From contig NZ_HE998570.1 in NCBI RefSeq assembly GCF_000327285.1, positions 1 to 37,796 of the forward strand: a DNA stretch of 37,796 bases. The letters are read 5' to 3'. Position 1 is the first letter of the stretch, and each line of letters starts with the position of its first letter. Below, piece by piece: positions 15,277-24,048 of this stretch. The notes under the pieces are model-generated. The model made no database searches and was not told the DNA's origin. It worked only from the letters and a program-made list of their open reading frames with translations. The position numbers and the translations under genes were made by a program. This DNA comes from Holdemania massiliensis AP2. GTDB taxonomy: Bacteria > Bacillota_I > Bacilli_A > Erysipelotrichales > Erysipelotrichaceae.

Positions 15277-17217
15277 TTAAAGCACTTGGAAAATGGAAAT
15301 GATATCTTTGTAGGATCGATCTGCCAGCGTATTGATAAACAGTTCGTTCTGATGAATAAATTGTTTCAGCAAATACGAGATGATCTGGACATTTTCCTGA
15401 CTGCCGTCGCCCTGTTGGTAAAAAATGAAGACGCTGGCTTTGGCATGTTCCCACAGCATCGGCTTCCGATTGATAAAGACCTCAAACACCGGATGAGATA
15501 AACGCAAGGCCAGGGGTGTAATCAAAACGATATTCTTCTGCTTTTCATAGCTGATGAAGCTGTTTCGCATCTTTAAATCATGGATGAAATGTTCGTGATC
15601 GCCAATTTCATTTTCGTACAGTTGGTAAATTGCGTCATAGACCTGCATCGGCGTTGTGAAATTGCCTTTGTGGAAATTCTTTTCCCGGAAGATCCGCTTG
15701 GCTTTCGCATTAAAACGCTGAATCAGGAAGGCAGACATCGAATTGGAGGCAGCGGGCAGAGAACGCAGTCGGCTGTCAATATAAGCTCCGGTGTAAGTCT
15801 TAGGCAGAATCTTCCGGTTGATATCCGTAATGACCGCATCGTATTGATTGAGATCCTGCTCAAAAATTTCGGTATATTCCAACACCTCAATCGACTGAAT
15901 ATAACGGCTGTACTGAACCCGCATCCGATCCGCCAGATTTTCACTGTAATATCGGCCATGTCGGGATACGACCGCAAACTTCATCTTATTATAATAGGTA
16001 TTATTCTTAAACAAGGCTGAATTGAAGATATAGTAAGCGTCAACCAGATCGACTTCCCGCAGGTACAGACCATGCTTTACCTTGTAATAAAGGGCAAACA
16101 GCGAGCTGATATCTGCGGAGATCAAACCAATACGGGTCGATTCCGGCAGCTTCTCCGCATCGGAAGCGAAATTGAATTCTTTTTTCAGATTCAGTCCATA
16201 GAGATAACAGGCAAAATCCTGATAGAAACGTTCGTCAAAAATATGCTGAAGGTCATAATATTTTCCGATAAAGGCTACGACTTCGCTGACTTCCCCCTTA
16301 ATTTGTTCCAGTGCTTCTGCCGGAATTTGCGAGGGATGCTTCAGCGTCATGCAGCAGGCGATCAGGGAAGCCAGGGACAGAATATCGGTTTCAGTGGCCC
16401 CTTCCTGAAAGTAAGCTGGCAGGCTGGCGTAAATCCGCCGGGCAATCGCATAGACCGGCAAAGGCAGCAGCTTCTTCTGAGCTTCGCTCAGCTGCAGCTG
16501 TTCAGCATAGGCGGAGCGGGTTTTTGCCAAGAGAATGTACTGCGCGATTTTAATGAAATGAATGTTCGGCACCGCAACCTCAGTTTGAGATCGGAAGACT
16601 TTCAGCACACAGTCGCGGACAAGATTTGGATAGTCGGTATGATTGAGAAACAGCGCGTTGAAAATTCCGGAACGCACCCGCTGCGGATTTTCGTGAACAA
16701 AGACTTTATGCATGAAAATCAGACAGATTCGCTTTGACCATTCATCGCCTTCCAGATAAAGACCGTAATTTCGTTTGTTTTTCAATTCCAGATGAAACTG
16801 GTCAAAAATCAGCTGAGTCTGATCCAGAGTCCGCAGAACGGTACTCTTGGAACAATACAGACTGTTGACCAGGGAATCAATCGAGGTGTAGGAAGCGGCT
16901 GTCAAAAGCTTCATCGCAATGGTGTACGCCGTTGAAAACTCGGAATAGTTCAGATAGCGGAACTGACGGAATTCTTTGAGAATCTGCGTCAGAAACGGTT
17001 TGGCCTGTTCCGGCTTGTCCAGGGTTAAAAAATAACCGGAAGCGATCTTGGTGTCGATGAAACAGCCATGATCCTCAAGGTAGTCGTTAATCAGATCGAT
17101 TTCTTTGCGAATGGTATTGATGGAAACATTGCAGATCTTACTCAATTCTTCGCTGCTGATGTAATCGTGACAGGCAGCAATTTGCTGCAAAAGCGTTTTT
17201 CCCAGTTCGTTAAGCAT
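15277..17217 (-). CDS. PRD/EII-domain transcriptional regulator 1
   Basis: 646 aa. An N-terminal helix-turn-helix (about 8-65, ISSEELSKICNVSINTIRKE) is followed by a long helical PRD-like region (about 70-400), an EIIB-like domain (about 412-500, MKFAVVSRHGRYYSEN) and a C-terminal EIIA-like domain (about 515-646). The overall layout resembles the MtlR/LicR activators. The EIIB-like part has no Cys at its loop, and the EIIA-like part lacks the IPH histidine (NSFISYEKQKN in its place), so phosphotransfer there is doubtful. It is convergent with PTS operon 1, its probable target. AGGAGA precedes ATG 17217 and a TATAAT lies at 17239-17244 on this strand. Confidence 0.82.
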   Translation of the reverse strand: MLNELGKTLLQQIAACHDYISSEELSKICNVSINTIRKEIDLINDYLEDHGCFIDTKIASGYFLTLDKPEQAKPFLTQILKEFRQFRYLNYSEFSTAYTIAMKLLTAASYTSIDSLVNSLYCSKSTVLRTLDQTQLIFDQFHLELKNKRNYGLYLEGDEWSKRICLIFMHKVFVHENPQRVRSGIFNALFLNHTDYPNLVRDCVLKVFRSQTEVAVPNIHFIKIAQYILLAKTRSAYAEQLQLSEAQKKLLPLPVYAIARRIYASLPAYFQEGATETDILSLASLIACCMTLKHPSQIPAEALEQIKGEVSEVVAFIGKYYDLQHIFDERFYQDFACYLYGLNLKKEFNFASDAEKLPESTRIGLISADISSLFALYYKVKHGLYLREVDLVDAYYIFNSALFKNNTYYNKMKFAVVSRHGRYYSENLADRMRVQYSRYIQSIEVLEYTEIFEQDLNQYDAVITDINRKILPKTYTGAYIDSRLRSLPAASNSMSAFLIQRFNAKAKRIFREKNFHKGNFTTPMQVYDAIYQLYENEIGDHEHFIHDLKMRNSFISYEKQKNIVLITPLALRLSHPVFEVFINRKPMLWEHAKASVFIFYQQGDGSQENVQIISYLLKQFIHQNELFINTLADRSYKDIISIFQVL

Positions 17218-17286
17218 ATTTTCTTTCTCCTGAACTCCATTATAAAGGATTTTCAGGAATCTTGCATGATTAAGGGAGGGTAATTG

Positions 17287-17973
17287 ATGACAGTCTCGCT
17301 CGTATTGTCCGTTTTTTTGATCCTAAGTGGTATTTGGGGATCGGCTAAAATAAAGAAAAGTTGGAATGCCCAACTGGAACAGGCTTTGATCGGTAAAGAT
17401 TATCAAGCCTATCGAAAACTGATTTACAGGCGGACCGCTTTGATCTTTTTGAATCCCAATCTGGTGCTTTTGCTGCGGGCTACAGATCAAATGAGTGCCG
17501 GTGATCTGGAAAAGGCAAGAAAAATATTGCCGGATATCCGCCCGGATCGCTTGAACCTTCCGCAGAAAATAGCCTATCTGCAGCTGTGCAGTCAGATTGC
17601 CGCACAGGATCGCGACGCCCGATTGTTCACAGTTGTCCAGCGGGAACTGGAAGCCATTGAAGAAGAATCGGTTCAGGATTTAGTTCAGGCACTGCATGAG
17701 GAAAATGCGATTAATCAAAAACTGATCTGTCAGTTTGACCGTTCGGTGGTTTCCCTTCTGGAGGACAAGGTTTCTCAGTCAGAAGGGACAGCCCGCGGAA
17801 AGCAGATGATGTCGTTAGCGAAAGCCTATTATTTGGATGATCAGCCGCAGAAGGCGATTCAGACGTTAACTCAAGCGCGCCGTCTGCTTCAGGGAACGCC
17901 ACTGGTTTATGCCGTGGAAGCAGCGTTGAAGGATCTCAGTCTGTTGTCAAATGAAAAGGAAGCTATGGAATGA
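17287..17973 (+). CDS. Hypothetical membrane-anchored helical (TPR-like) protein
   Basis: 228 aa from ATG 17287, 6 bp after GGAGGG. One N-terminal hydrophobic segment (about 3-18) is followed by alternating helices: LLRATDQMSAGDLEKARKIL, YLQLCSQIAAQDRDARLF and AKAYYLDDQPQKAIQTL resemble TPR repeats. No enzymatic motif is seen. It is divergent from regulator 1, about 70 bp away, and sits between PTS systems 1 and 2; membership of either system is uncertain. A CCGCTTT/AAAGCGG hairpin follows its stop. Confidence 0.65.
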   Translation: MTVSLVLSVFLILSGIWGSAKIKKSWNAQLEQALIGKDYQAYRKLIYRRTALIFLNPNLVLLLRATDQMSAGDLEKARKILPDIRPDRLNLPQKIAYLQLCSQIAAQDRDARLFTVVQRELEAIEEESVQDLVQALHEENAINQKLICQFDRSVVSLLEDKVSQSEGTARGKQMMSLAKAYYLDDQPQKAIQTLTQARRLLQGTPLVYAVEAALKDLSLLSNEKEAME

Positions 17974-18159
17974 TTCCGCTTTTCGAATAACGGAGAATGG
18001 GAAAGCGGATTGAGAAGCGCCATCCGAAAGTGCTATAACATTGAATTTTAAAACATTTTCTGATTACTTTTAAAAACAAAAACTCGTATTCCCTATTTGC
18101 GGAGTATATCTTTATGCTGCCTTTGACAGATCAAAAAATAGCTGATTAAAGATTAAAAC

Positions 18160-18193
18160 CTGAACAAGAAACCGCTTCCAGTTCCTTTACAAT
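18160..18193 (+). promoter_or_regulatory. CTGAAC-N22-TACAAT element of PTS operon 2
   Basis: CTGAAC (18160-18165), 22 bp, TACAAT (18188-18193). The layout is the same as upstream of PTS operon 1, again with a cre-like sequence in the spacer. Confidence 0.45.
18167..18180 (+). promoter_or_regulatory. cre-like site of PTS operon 2
   Basis: AGAAACCGCTTCCA matches the cre consensus TGWAANCGNTNWCA apart from its first base and a C in the late W position. It sits between the two promoter boxes. Confidence 0.5.
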
Positions 18194-18261
18194 AAATATA
18201 GATTCAGGGGAAAGCTTGAATGCCTGGCTTCAGCCAAGTTCGTCAGAAAGAGGTGTACTGT

Positions 18262-18750
18262 ATGATTGTTTTTATTCGCTGCGATGACCGTCTGATTCAT
18301 GGTCAATGTCAAACTAAAATTATTCCGCTCAACAAAATCACGCGGGTGATCGGTGTGGATGATGCCACAGCGACCAATCCGATGTTAAAACGTATTTTTG
18401 AAATGGCTGCGCCGCAGGGCGTGAAAGTAACTGTTCATACGTTTGACGATGCCTTAACGCCAATTCGCAAATGCATGATCAATGAGAAACGCACGCTGAT
18501 CATCACCCGCCGGCCATCCACCTTGTTAAAAATCTACCAGGCGGTTCCCGATCTGATGAAAACCGTCAATGTCGCCAACATTCCTAAGGAAAAGGATGGC
18601 TTCTGGGTACGCCGGGATATTTGGATTAATGAAGAAGAGCTTGCCGCATTAAAAGAACTGGATCAATTGGGGATTTCGATTCAGTTTCAACAGTTCCCGG
18701 GCGACGGCCAGCCGGAGCTGTATTTCAAGGACATTAAAGATCAGCATTAA
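18262..18750 (+). CDS. PTS mannose/sorbose-class EIIB component (system 2)
   Basis: 162 aa from ATG 18262; AGAGGTG lies about 6 bp upstream, so the in-frame ATG at 18220 is not used. MIVFIRCDDRLIHGQCQTK gives active-site H13. The TVNVANIPKEKDG segment corresponds to the conserved NVAN region of the family. It is the first gene of a seven-gene operon running to 23975. The substrate is unknown. The protein differs clearly from the IIB of system 1, so the two systems probably differ in specificity. Confidence 0.93.
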   Translation: MIVFIRCDDRLIHGQCQTKIIPLNKITRVIGVDDATATNPMLKRIFEMAAPQGVKVTVHTFDDALTPIRKCMINEKRTLIITRRPSTLLKIYQAVPDLMKTVNVANIPKEKDGFWVRRDIWINEEELAALKELDQLGISIQFQQFPGDGQPELYFKDIKDQH

Positions 18751-18789
18751 GTATTTTATTTCAATATAAGAGAAAGGGGAGAAAATACG

Positions 18790-19578
18790 ATGCAAATCAC
18801 CATTCTTCAAGCGATTCTGCTTGGACTCTTCTGCTTCCTGGTTTCAACCGGGATGTTCCCGCTAGGCTGGCTGAGCATGAATATCATGAGCAAGCCGCTG
18901 ATCCACTGTCTGATCATCGGCATGATCATGGGGGACATGAAAAACGCGATGATCATCGGCTGCGTTATTCAGGCGGCCTATATCGGTCAGATGTCGATCG
19001 GCGGGGTCGCGACCTTGCCCAAAATCAATATCGCGCTCTGGTTTGCTTTGCCGCTGACGTTGGTTTCGGGCGGTGACGCGGCAGAATGTCTGACGATTGC
19101 TCTGGCCTTTGCGGCCGTTCAGAACATTCTGGATACCGTGGGCAATCTGGTGAAAGTCGGTTTCCTGCATCGTCAGGACGCCTTGATTGAAAAGGGGAAA
19201 ATTAAACAAGCCTGGTGGTTCCCGGCAGCGGGACATATCTGGACAATGGTTTCCTGTCTGGTCATTGTTCCTGTATTCTGCTTAGCCGGCTCGGCTGTGA
19301 TCAGCAGCATCGTCAGCGCCCTGCCGCCGCAGATCAACGCGATCACATCGACCTTTACCGGCCTGCTTCCGGCGATTGGCTTTATGATCCTGATGGTCAC
19401 CTTGATTCATTCACCGTTCCAGTGGATTTATTTCCTGTTCGGCTTTGTCCTGGCCGCGGCTTTGGGCTGGGATACAATTTCAATTACAGTTGTGGGCTGC
19501 GTTATTGCTTATCTGATTTTCCAGTTCACTCCGGATAAAAAGATGGCTGCGGCCGGCGTTGAGGAGGATGACGACTGA
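18790..19578 (+). CDS. PTS mannose/sorbose-class EIIC permease (system 2)
   Basis: 262 aa and hydrophobic throughout, with about 7-8 membrane helices. Family features are LIHCLIIGMIMGDMKNAMIIG, AAYIGQMSIGGVATLPKIN and TFTGLLPAIGFMILMVTLI. It forms the sugar channel with the IID that follows. AAGGGGAG precedes ATG 18790. Its TGA overlaps the next ATG by one base, so the two are translated together. Confidence 0.93.
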   Translation: MQITILQAILLGLFCFLVSTGMFPLGWLSMNIMSKPLIHCLIIGMIMGDMKNAMIIGCVIQAAYIGQMSIGGVATLPKINIALWFALPLTLVSGGDAAECLTIALAFAAVQNILDTVGNLVKVGFLHRQDALIEKGKIKQAWWFPAAGHIWTMVSCLVIVPVFCLAGSAVISSIVSALPPQINAITSTFTGLLPAIGFMILMVTLIHSPFQWIYFLFGFVLAAALGWDTISITVVGCVIAYLIFQFTPDKKMAAAGVEEDDD

Positions 19579-20420
19579 TGACACAGAACACAGAACGCCT
19601 TCAGGCGTTAAAGAGCGATAAGAAATTTGTCAACAAAGCCTTCTGGGCTTACAACTGGTCAATCCCGATGAACTTTACGCGGGAACGAATGTTAGGCTGC
19701 TCGATGGTGAGTATGCTGGCGCGCGTCGCGGATGAAATTTATCCGGAAGATGTGGAAAAGCAGAAGGAACTGTGCCGCAACCATGAAGTTTTCTTCAACA
19801 CGCAGCAGGGGCTGGGCGCGGTCATTTATGGCATCGTTCTGGGTATGGAAGTGGAACGGGCCCATGATGACACGATCACCAACGAACTGATCCAGTCGAT
19901 CAAGCAGGCGCTGGCCGGACCGCTGGCGGGTTTGGGCGATTCGCTGATTCAGGCTCTGATCACGCCAATCCTGATTTCCATTGCGATCGGCTTAAGTACG
20001 GAAGGGTCCATCTTAGGTGCGCTGTTCTTATTTGCCGCCTATACGGTCATCAATGCGATTCTGTGCTTAACCTTATTCAAGACGGGTTATAAATACGGAA
20101 TTATCGGTGCGGAAACGTTAGTCAGCTCGAATATGAAGGAACGGGTTATTCCGGCTTTTGAAGCCTTGGGCATCACAGTGATCGGCGGTGTTTTGGCCGG
20201 CATCATGAATGTCAAAACCGGACTGGTCGCTTCCTTCGGCCAGACCAGCATCAACATCCAAACCGATGTTCTGGATGCCTTCTTTCCGAAGATTTTGACC
20301 CTGGTCATCTGCTTTATCGTGTACTATTTGGTAAAAGAAAAGAAATGGTCGGCAACCAAGATCATGTTGTGGATGATCCCGGTTGCGATTATCGGTTACA
20401 TGACAACGATTCTGGCTTAA
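19578..20420 (+). CDS. PTS mannose-class EIID component (system 2)
   Basis: 280 aa. EIID hallmarks: NKAFWAYNWSIPMNFTRER near the start, CRNHEVFFNTQQGLGAVIYG, KQALAGPLAGLGDSLIQAL and hydrophobic C-terminal helices (VIGGVLAGIM, LVICFIVYYLV). The ATG overlaps the IIC stop, with GAGGAGG upstream. It pairs with IIC in the membrane. The YcxB-like gene starts 19 bp downstream. Confidence 0.93.
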   Translation: MTQNTERLQALKSDKKFVNKAFWAYNWSIPMNFTRERMLGCSMVSMLARVADEIYPEDVEKQKELCRNHEVFFNTQQGLGAVIYGIVLGMEVERAHDDTITNELIQSIKQALAGPLAGLGDSLIQALITPILISIAIGLSTEGSILGALFLFAAYTVINAILCLTLFKTGYKYGIIGAETLVSSNMKERVIPAFEALGITVIGGVLAGIMNVKTGLVASFGQTSINIQTDVLDAFFPKILTLVICFIVYYLVKEKKWSATKIMLWMIPVAIIGYMTTILA

Positions 20421-20439
20421 GAAAGAGGAGGGAACGGTT

Positions 20440-20976
20440 ATGCTTCAGCTGCAATATCAATTTAGTCCTGAGGATGCACTGCGCTACTATGAAACTTTGC
20501 TGAGCTCCTCGCATCAGACGCGTCTGCCGCGGGGGATCGCCCTACTTTGGGGACCGGCGCTGTGCGCTGCGTTGATGATTGGTTTTCAATGGACACATTC
20601 GATAGGGGCCTGGGTGATTGCCGTTTCCTTTTCCTTGCTCTGGTTGTTTTATCTGGCGCCGCGGTTTTTCCGCAATTTATGCAGAAGTGCGGCGAAACGA
20701 AAACTGGCTTCTTCCCAGCTGAACTGGGAGGCGCTGCAAATTGAAGAACATGAAGGCTGCTTTAGAGTCAACGGCACGGAAAAAAAGCTCGCGGATTATT
20801 TCATCCTGAAAGATTTTCTGATCGTTGCTTTTGAAGATCAGACCCAGCTGGTGATCCCGGAGCAGGCTTTCGGTGAAAATGAGGAGCGGATGAAGCAGTG
20901 GCTGCTTCGTCTGACCCTTGCCGTTAACCGGAAACAAACAAAAAAACAGGAAGAAAAAGAGGAAATCGTCGAATGA
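20440..20976 (+). CDS. YcxB-like membrane protein in PTS operon 2
   Basis: 178 aa. Two adjacent membrane helices (about 30-70) are followed by a soluble C-terminal domain resembling YcxB-like proteins (QIEEHEGCFRVNG, then FILKDFLIVAFEDQTQLVIPEQAF). A charged K/E-rich tail closes it. GAGGAGGG precedes ATG 20440. Its place between IID and IIA is unusual and its role unknown; it could act on the permease or sense envelope state (speculative). A perfect hairpin overlaps its last codons. Confidence 0.68.
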   Translation: MLQLQYQFSPEDALRYYETLLSSSHQTRLPRGIALLWGPALCAALMIGFQWTHSIGAWVIAVSFSLLWLFYLAPRFFRNLCRSAAKRKLASSQLNWEALQIEEHEGCFRVNGTEKKLADYFILKDFLIVAFEDQTQLVIPEQAFGENEERMKQWLLRLTLAVNRKQTKKQEEKEEIVE

Positions 20977-20985
20977 CGATTTCCT
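20960..20985 (+). other. 11-bp stem-loop over the end of the YcxB-like gene
   Basis: AGGAAATCGTC (20960-20970) pairs perfectly with GACGATTTCCT (20975-20985) around GAAT. It covers the stop codon and ends 33 bp before the IIA start. Only a short TTG follows, so a processing, stability or partial attenuation site is more likely than a full terminator. Confidence 0.6.
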
Positions 20986-21018
20986 TTGTACAAGGAATCT
21001 CAAGAAGGAGGCAATAAA

Positions 21019-21441
21019 ATGGTAGGTCTGGTTTTAATCAGTCATGGTAAAATGGCAGAGGGCATCGCGGACTCTTTGTCGATGTTATTTGGTTCCCGGA
21101 TACCGCAGCTGGAAATCTGTTCGCTGCGTGAGAATCATTCACCGCAGGAATTTCATGATCAGCTGCTGCAGAAGGTTGCGGAGGTTGACCGCGGCGACGG
21201 CGTTCTGATCTTTGCCGATATGCTCGGCGGAACACCTTGCAATCAGGCTCTGACAATCGTCAGTGAAAAAATCCGTTTGATCGTCGGAATGAACCTGCCG
21301 ATGATTTTGGAACTATTGGGAATGCGGGAAAGTACAGATGTGGATGCGGCGACGATTGTGGAAAATGGCCGTCAGGCGATTCAGGATGCCGGAGCACTGT
21401 TGTTAGCCGGATCGGAGTCCTCACCGGATGATGATGACTAA
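21019..21441 (+). CDS. PTS mannose-class EIIA component (system 2)
   Basis: 140 aa from ATG 21019; AAGGAGG lies about 8 bp upstream. MVGLVLISHGKMAEG gives phosphorylatable H9, with GVLIFADMLGGTPCNQ and VGMNLPMILELLGMR as family motifs. The acidic tail (SSPDDDD) is unusual but short. It delivers phosphate from HPr to the system 2 IIB. It lies fifth in the operon, after the hairpin at 20960. Confidence 0.93.
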   Translation: MVGLVLISHGKMAEGIADSLSMLFGSRIPQLEICSLRENHSPQEFHDQLLQKVAEVDRGDGVLIFADMLGGTPCNQALTIVSEKIRLIVGMNLPMILELLGMRESTDVDAATIVENGRQAIQDAGALLLAGSESSPDDDD

Positions 21442-21481
21442 GCTGGATTCTCAAGGCCTGAAAAAAGGGGGCAGCCGGTAA

Positions 21482-22858
21482 ATGGAAGCCGCGGGAAAAC
21501 GCAGGCAGGTCGGCACGAACTTGACTGAAGGGCCGATCCTGACCACACTGCTGATCTTTGCGATTCCGATTGTTCTGACGAATATTGTCCAACAGCTGTA
21601 TTCGATGGTCGACTTATCGGTCATCGGTCAGTTTGTCGGCAACGTCGGAAGCATCGCCGTTAATACCGGCGGCGAGATGGCGGATCTGGTCAGTCCCGTC
21701 GCGATGGGCTTTGCCGGAGCAGGACAGATCTATATCGCTCAGCTGGCGGGATCCGGCATGGAAGATAAGATGAAAAAAACGGTCGGAACGCTTCTGACCT
21801 TTACGATCGTCTGTTCCCTGGTGTTAATGGGATTGGGTATTTTGTTCTGTCAGCCGATTCTGCAGCTGTTGAATTGTCCGCAGGTGGCGCTGTCGCAGGC
21901 GTCGCAGTACATGATCATCACGGCTTTGGGATATCCGTTTATCTTCGGCTACAACGCGGTTTGCGGTGTGCTGCGGGGCATGGGCGAATCCAAAAAGCCG
22001 CTGTTGTTTATTCTGGTAGCGGCCGCGGCCAACATTTTTCTGGATATCCTGCTGGTTGCCGTTTTCCACATGGGGGCTGCCGGAACGGCCATCGCTACGG
22101 TTGTTTCCCAGCTTTGTTCCTTTTTGGCGGCATTCCTCTACCTGTGGATTCAGCGTGAACACTTTGATTTTGAACTTAAACTGCGCTATTTCCAGATTGA
22201 TATGCCGATTTTGAAGGTGCTGGTTCGCCTGGGCATTCCGCAGGTTTTCCGTTCCCTCATGGTGCGGACGGGAATGCTTTGGGTTAATGCGTCGGCCAAT
22301 TCTTACGGCGTTGTGGTTTCCACAACCAACGGTGTGGGCAACAAGCTGCAGAAGTTCCTGGAGGTTTTCATCTCCGGCGTCGATACAGCGGCAGCCAGTA
22401 TGATCGGTCAGAATCTAGGTGCGCACAAGCCGGAGCGGGCCGGGAAAACAACCTGGGTCACAGCCGGCTGCTGCGTCGTGCTGGCAGGTCTCTCATCGCT
22501 GCTGTGCGTTTTGATTCCGCATGTCATCTTTGGCATCTTTACCCAGGATGCGGCTGTTATTGAAATGGGAACGACCTTTTTACGGATCTTTACCATTCAT
22601 TTCTTTGCCTCAGCGATCACGGGATCCTTCCAGGCGATGGTGACTGGCTGCGGATTTGTGGAGATGGGCTTTTTGCTTGGCCTTTTGGATGGCGTTATCT
22701 GTAAGATCGGCCTGAGTTTGATCTTCATCAACGTTTTTCACATGGGGTATGAAGGTCTGTGGTATGGCGTGGCTTGTTCCCGCATCGTCAACGGTGTGAT
22801 CTGCATCGCTTATTATCTCAGCGGCAAATGGAAAACCAGGAAGCTATTAACAGAATAG
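21482..22858 (+). CDS. MATE-family transporter in PTS operon 2
   Basis: 458 aa with twelve membrane helices. The TNLTEGPILTTLLIFAIPIV and VQQLYSMVDLSVIGQFVG segments identify the MATE family. It is closely related to the MATE at 36266 along its whole length, including the MVTGCGFVEMGF stretch and the KWKTRKLLTE end. AAGGGGGC precedes the ATG. It sits 40 bp after the IIA gene and before the hydrolase, so it belongs to the operon; exporting a product or by-product of the imported sugar is one possible reason. Confidence 0.91.
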   Translation: MEAAGKRRQVGTNLTEGPILTTLLIFAIPIVLTNIVQQLYSMVDLSVIGQFVGNVGSIAVNTGGEMADLVSPVAMGFAGAGQIYIAQLAGSGMEDKMKKTVGTLLTFTIVCSLVLMGLGILFCQPILQLLNCPQVALSQASQYMIITALGYPFIFGYNAVCGVLRGMGESKKPLLFILVAAAANIFLDILLVAVFHMGAAGTAIATVVSQLCSFLAAFLYLWIQREHFDFELKLRYFQIDMPILKVLVRLGIPQVFRSLMVRTGMLWVNASANSYGVVVSTTNGVGNKLQKFLEVFISGVDTAAASMIGQNLGAHKPERAGKTTWVTAGCCVVLAGLSSLLCVLIPHVIFGIFTQDAAVIEMGTTFLRIFTIHFFASAITGSFQAMVTGCGFVEMGFLLGLLDGVICKIGLSLIFINVFHMGYEGLWYGVACSRIVNGVICIAYYLSGKWKTRKLLTE

Positions 22859-22886
22859 AATTGGAAGAAAGACAGGAGGAAAATGT

Positions 22887-23975
22887 ATGCCGGGAAGTTT
22901 TAAGAAAAATACAGCCTTGGGCGCCGTTCCGCGTCTGATCCATTCCGATTTAAAGTCTAAACGAATCGTTTGGGAAACGGAACATCCAGTCCGCTGGTCC
23001 TTTATGAAGATTCTGCGGGAAACGAGCTCATTGAAACAGTTTTATCCAGAGATCAACCCGTATACCGAAGTTTATCAAGTCCGCGAAGGTGTGTATGCGT
23101 TGTATAACGACAGCTTCGATGGTGCCGGTGATGTTTGGATGTACTTGGTCGATGGCCCTGAAAAGGCGCTGTTGGTGGATACGTCATTTGGTGTGGGCGA
23201 TCTGAAAGGTTTAATCCGGCATTTGATCGGAGAAAAAGAACTGATCGTTGTCAATACGCATGCGCATTATGATCATTGCTACGGCAACGCGCAGTTTGAG
23301 CGGGTATACTGTCACAGAAACGAAGTTTTGGATCTGCAGACAAAGAACAATCCGGATATCTGGGATTATCTGTTTAACAATACCGATCAGCCGATTCAGG
23401 TCTGGGATGAGTGGATTCAGCCGGGTGAGCCGGTATATACCCATTTTGATAAGGAAGATATCATCATTGACCGTCACCACAAGGAGAACTATGTTCCGTA
23501 TGAGATTATCGGCATTGAAGATGGACATTTGTTTGATTTAGGCGATGGATATCTTGTTGAAGCTGTCCTGCTTCCGGGACATACTCCGGGACAATGTGGT
23601 TTCTATGATCATCATCATCACATTTTGTTCAGCGGCGATACAACGGGAATCGGCAGCCGTCCGAAGGGTACGGCTTACGGTGAGTTCTGCACTGTTGAAG
23701 CGCTGGGCGAGGCTTTGCGGAAGCTGCAGCCGCGGTTTGCGGAAATCAACGGTGTTTTCCCAGGGCATGGCGCTTGGGATCAATCCCCATTAATCCTGCA
23801 GTATTTATTGAATACGGTTGAACAGGTATTAAAGAATCCGGAAAATTCCGATGGTGAGCGGGTATTTGAGCGGGATGGCCAGCGGCATGTTTCCTGCACC
23901 AAGAACATTCATCAATGGACAGCACTGCGATACAGCCCAGATCGGGTTTATAAGCATCAGTTTACTGAAGAATAG
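22887..23975 (+). CDS. Metallo-beta-lactamase-fold hydrolase
   Basis: 362 aa. The di-metal site is complete: THAHYDH (H125, H127, D129, H130), PGHTPGQ (H232), FSGDTTG (D251) and FPGHG (H294). The first 60 or so residues form an N-terminal extension with no recognised motif. No signal peptide is seen, so it is probably cytosolic. The chemistry is hydrolytic but the substrate is unknown; the glyoxalase II, lactonase and phosphodiesterase families share these motifs. ATG 22887 follows AGGAGG. It is the last gene of PTS operon 2, ending at the terminator at 24001. Confidence 0.9.
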   Translation: MPGSFKKNTALGAVPRLIHSDLKSKRIVWETEHPVRWSFMKILRETSSLKQFYPEINPYTEVYQVREGVYALYNDSFDGAGDVWMYLVDGPEKALLVDTSFGVGDLKGLIRHLIGEKELIVVNTHAHYDHCYGNAQFERVYCHRNEVLDLQTKNNPDIWDYLFNNTDQPIQVWDEWIQPGEPVYTHFDKEDIIIDRHHKENYVPYEIIGIEDGHLFDLGDGYLVEAVLLPGHTPGQCGFYDHHHHILFSGDTTGIGSRPKGTAYGEFCTVEALGEALRKLQPRFAEINGVFPGHGAWDQSPLILQYLLNTVEQVLKNPENSDGERVFERDGQRHVSCTKNIHQWTALRYSPDRVYKHQFTEE

Positions 23976-24000
23976 AATTCAGAAATTATAGAATTTTATA

Positions 24001-24048
24001 AAAAAGATCTTCGATTCAGGGAACTCCCTGCGCTGAAGATCTTTTTGT
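24001..24048 (+). terminator. Terminator of PTS operon 2
   Basis: AAAAAGATCTTC (24001-24012) pairs perfectly with GAAGATCTTTTT (24035-24046), with an inner CAGGGA/TCCCTG helix. Confidence 0.9.

Noticed and set aside
16072-16737. Open frame of 221 codons on the plus strand inside regulator 1
   Set aside because: It is antisense to a full-length, recognisable regulator, has no ribosome site and encodes no known family. The same applies to the shorter antisense frames in regulators 2 and 3 and in the PTS genes.
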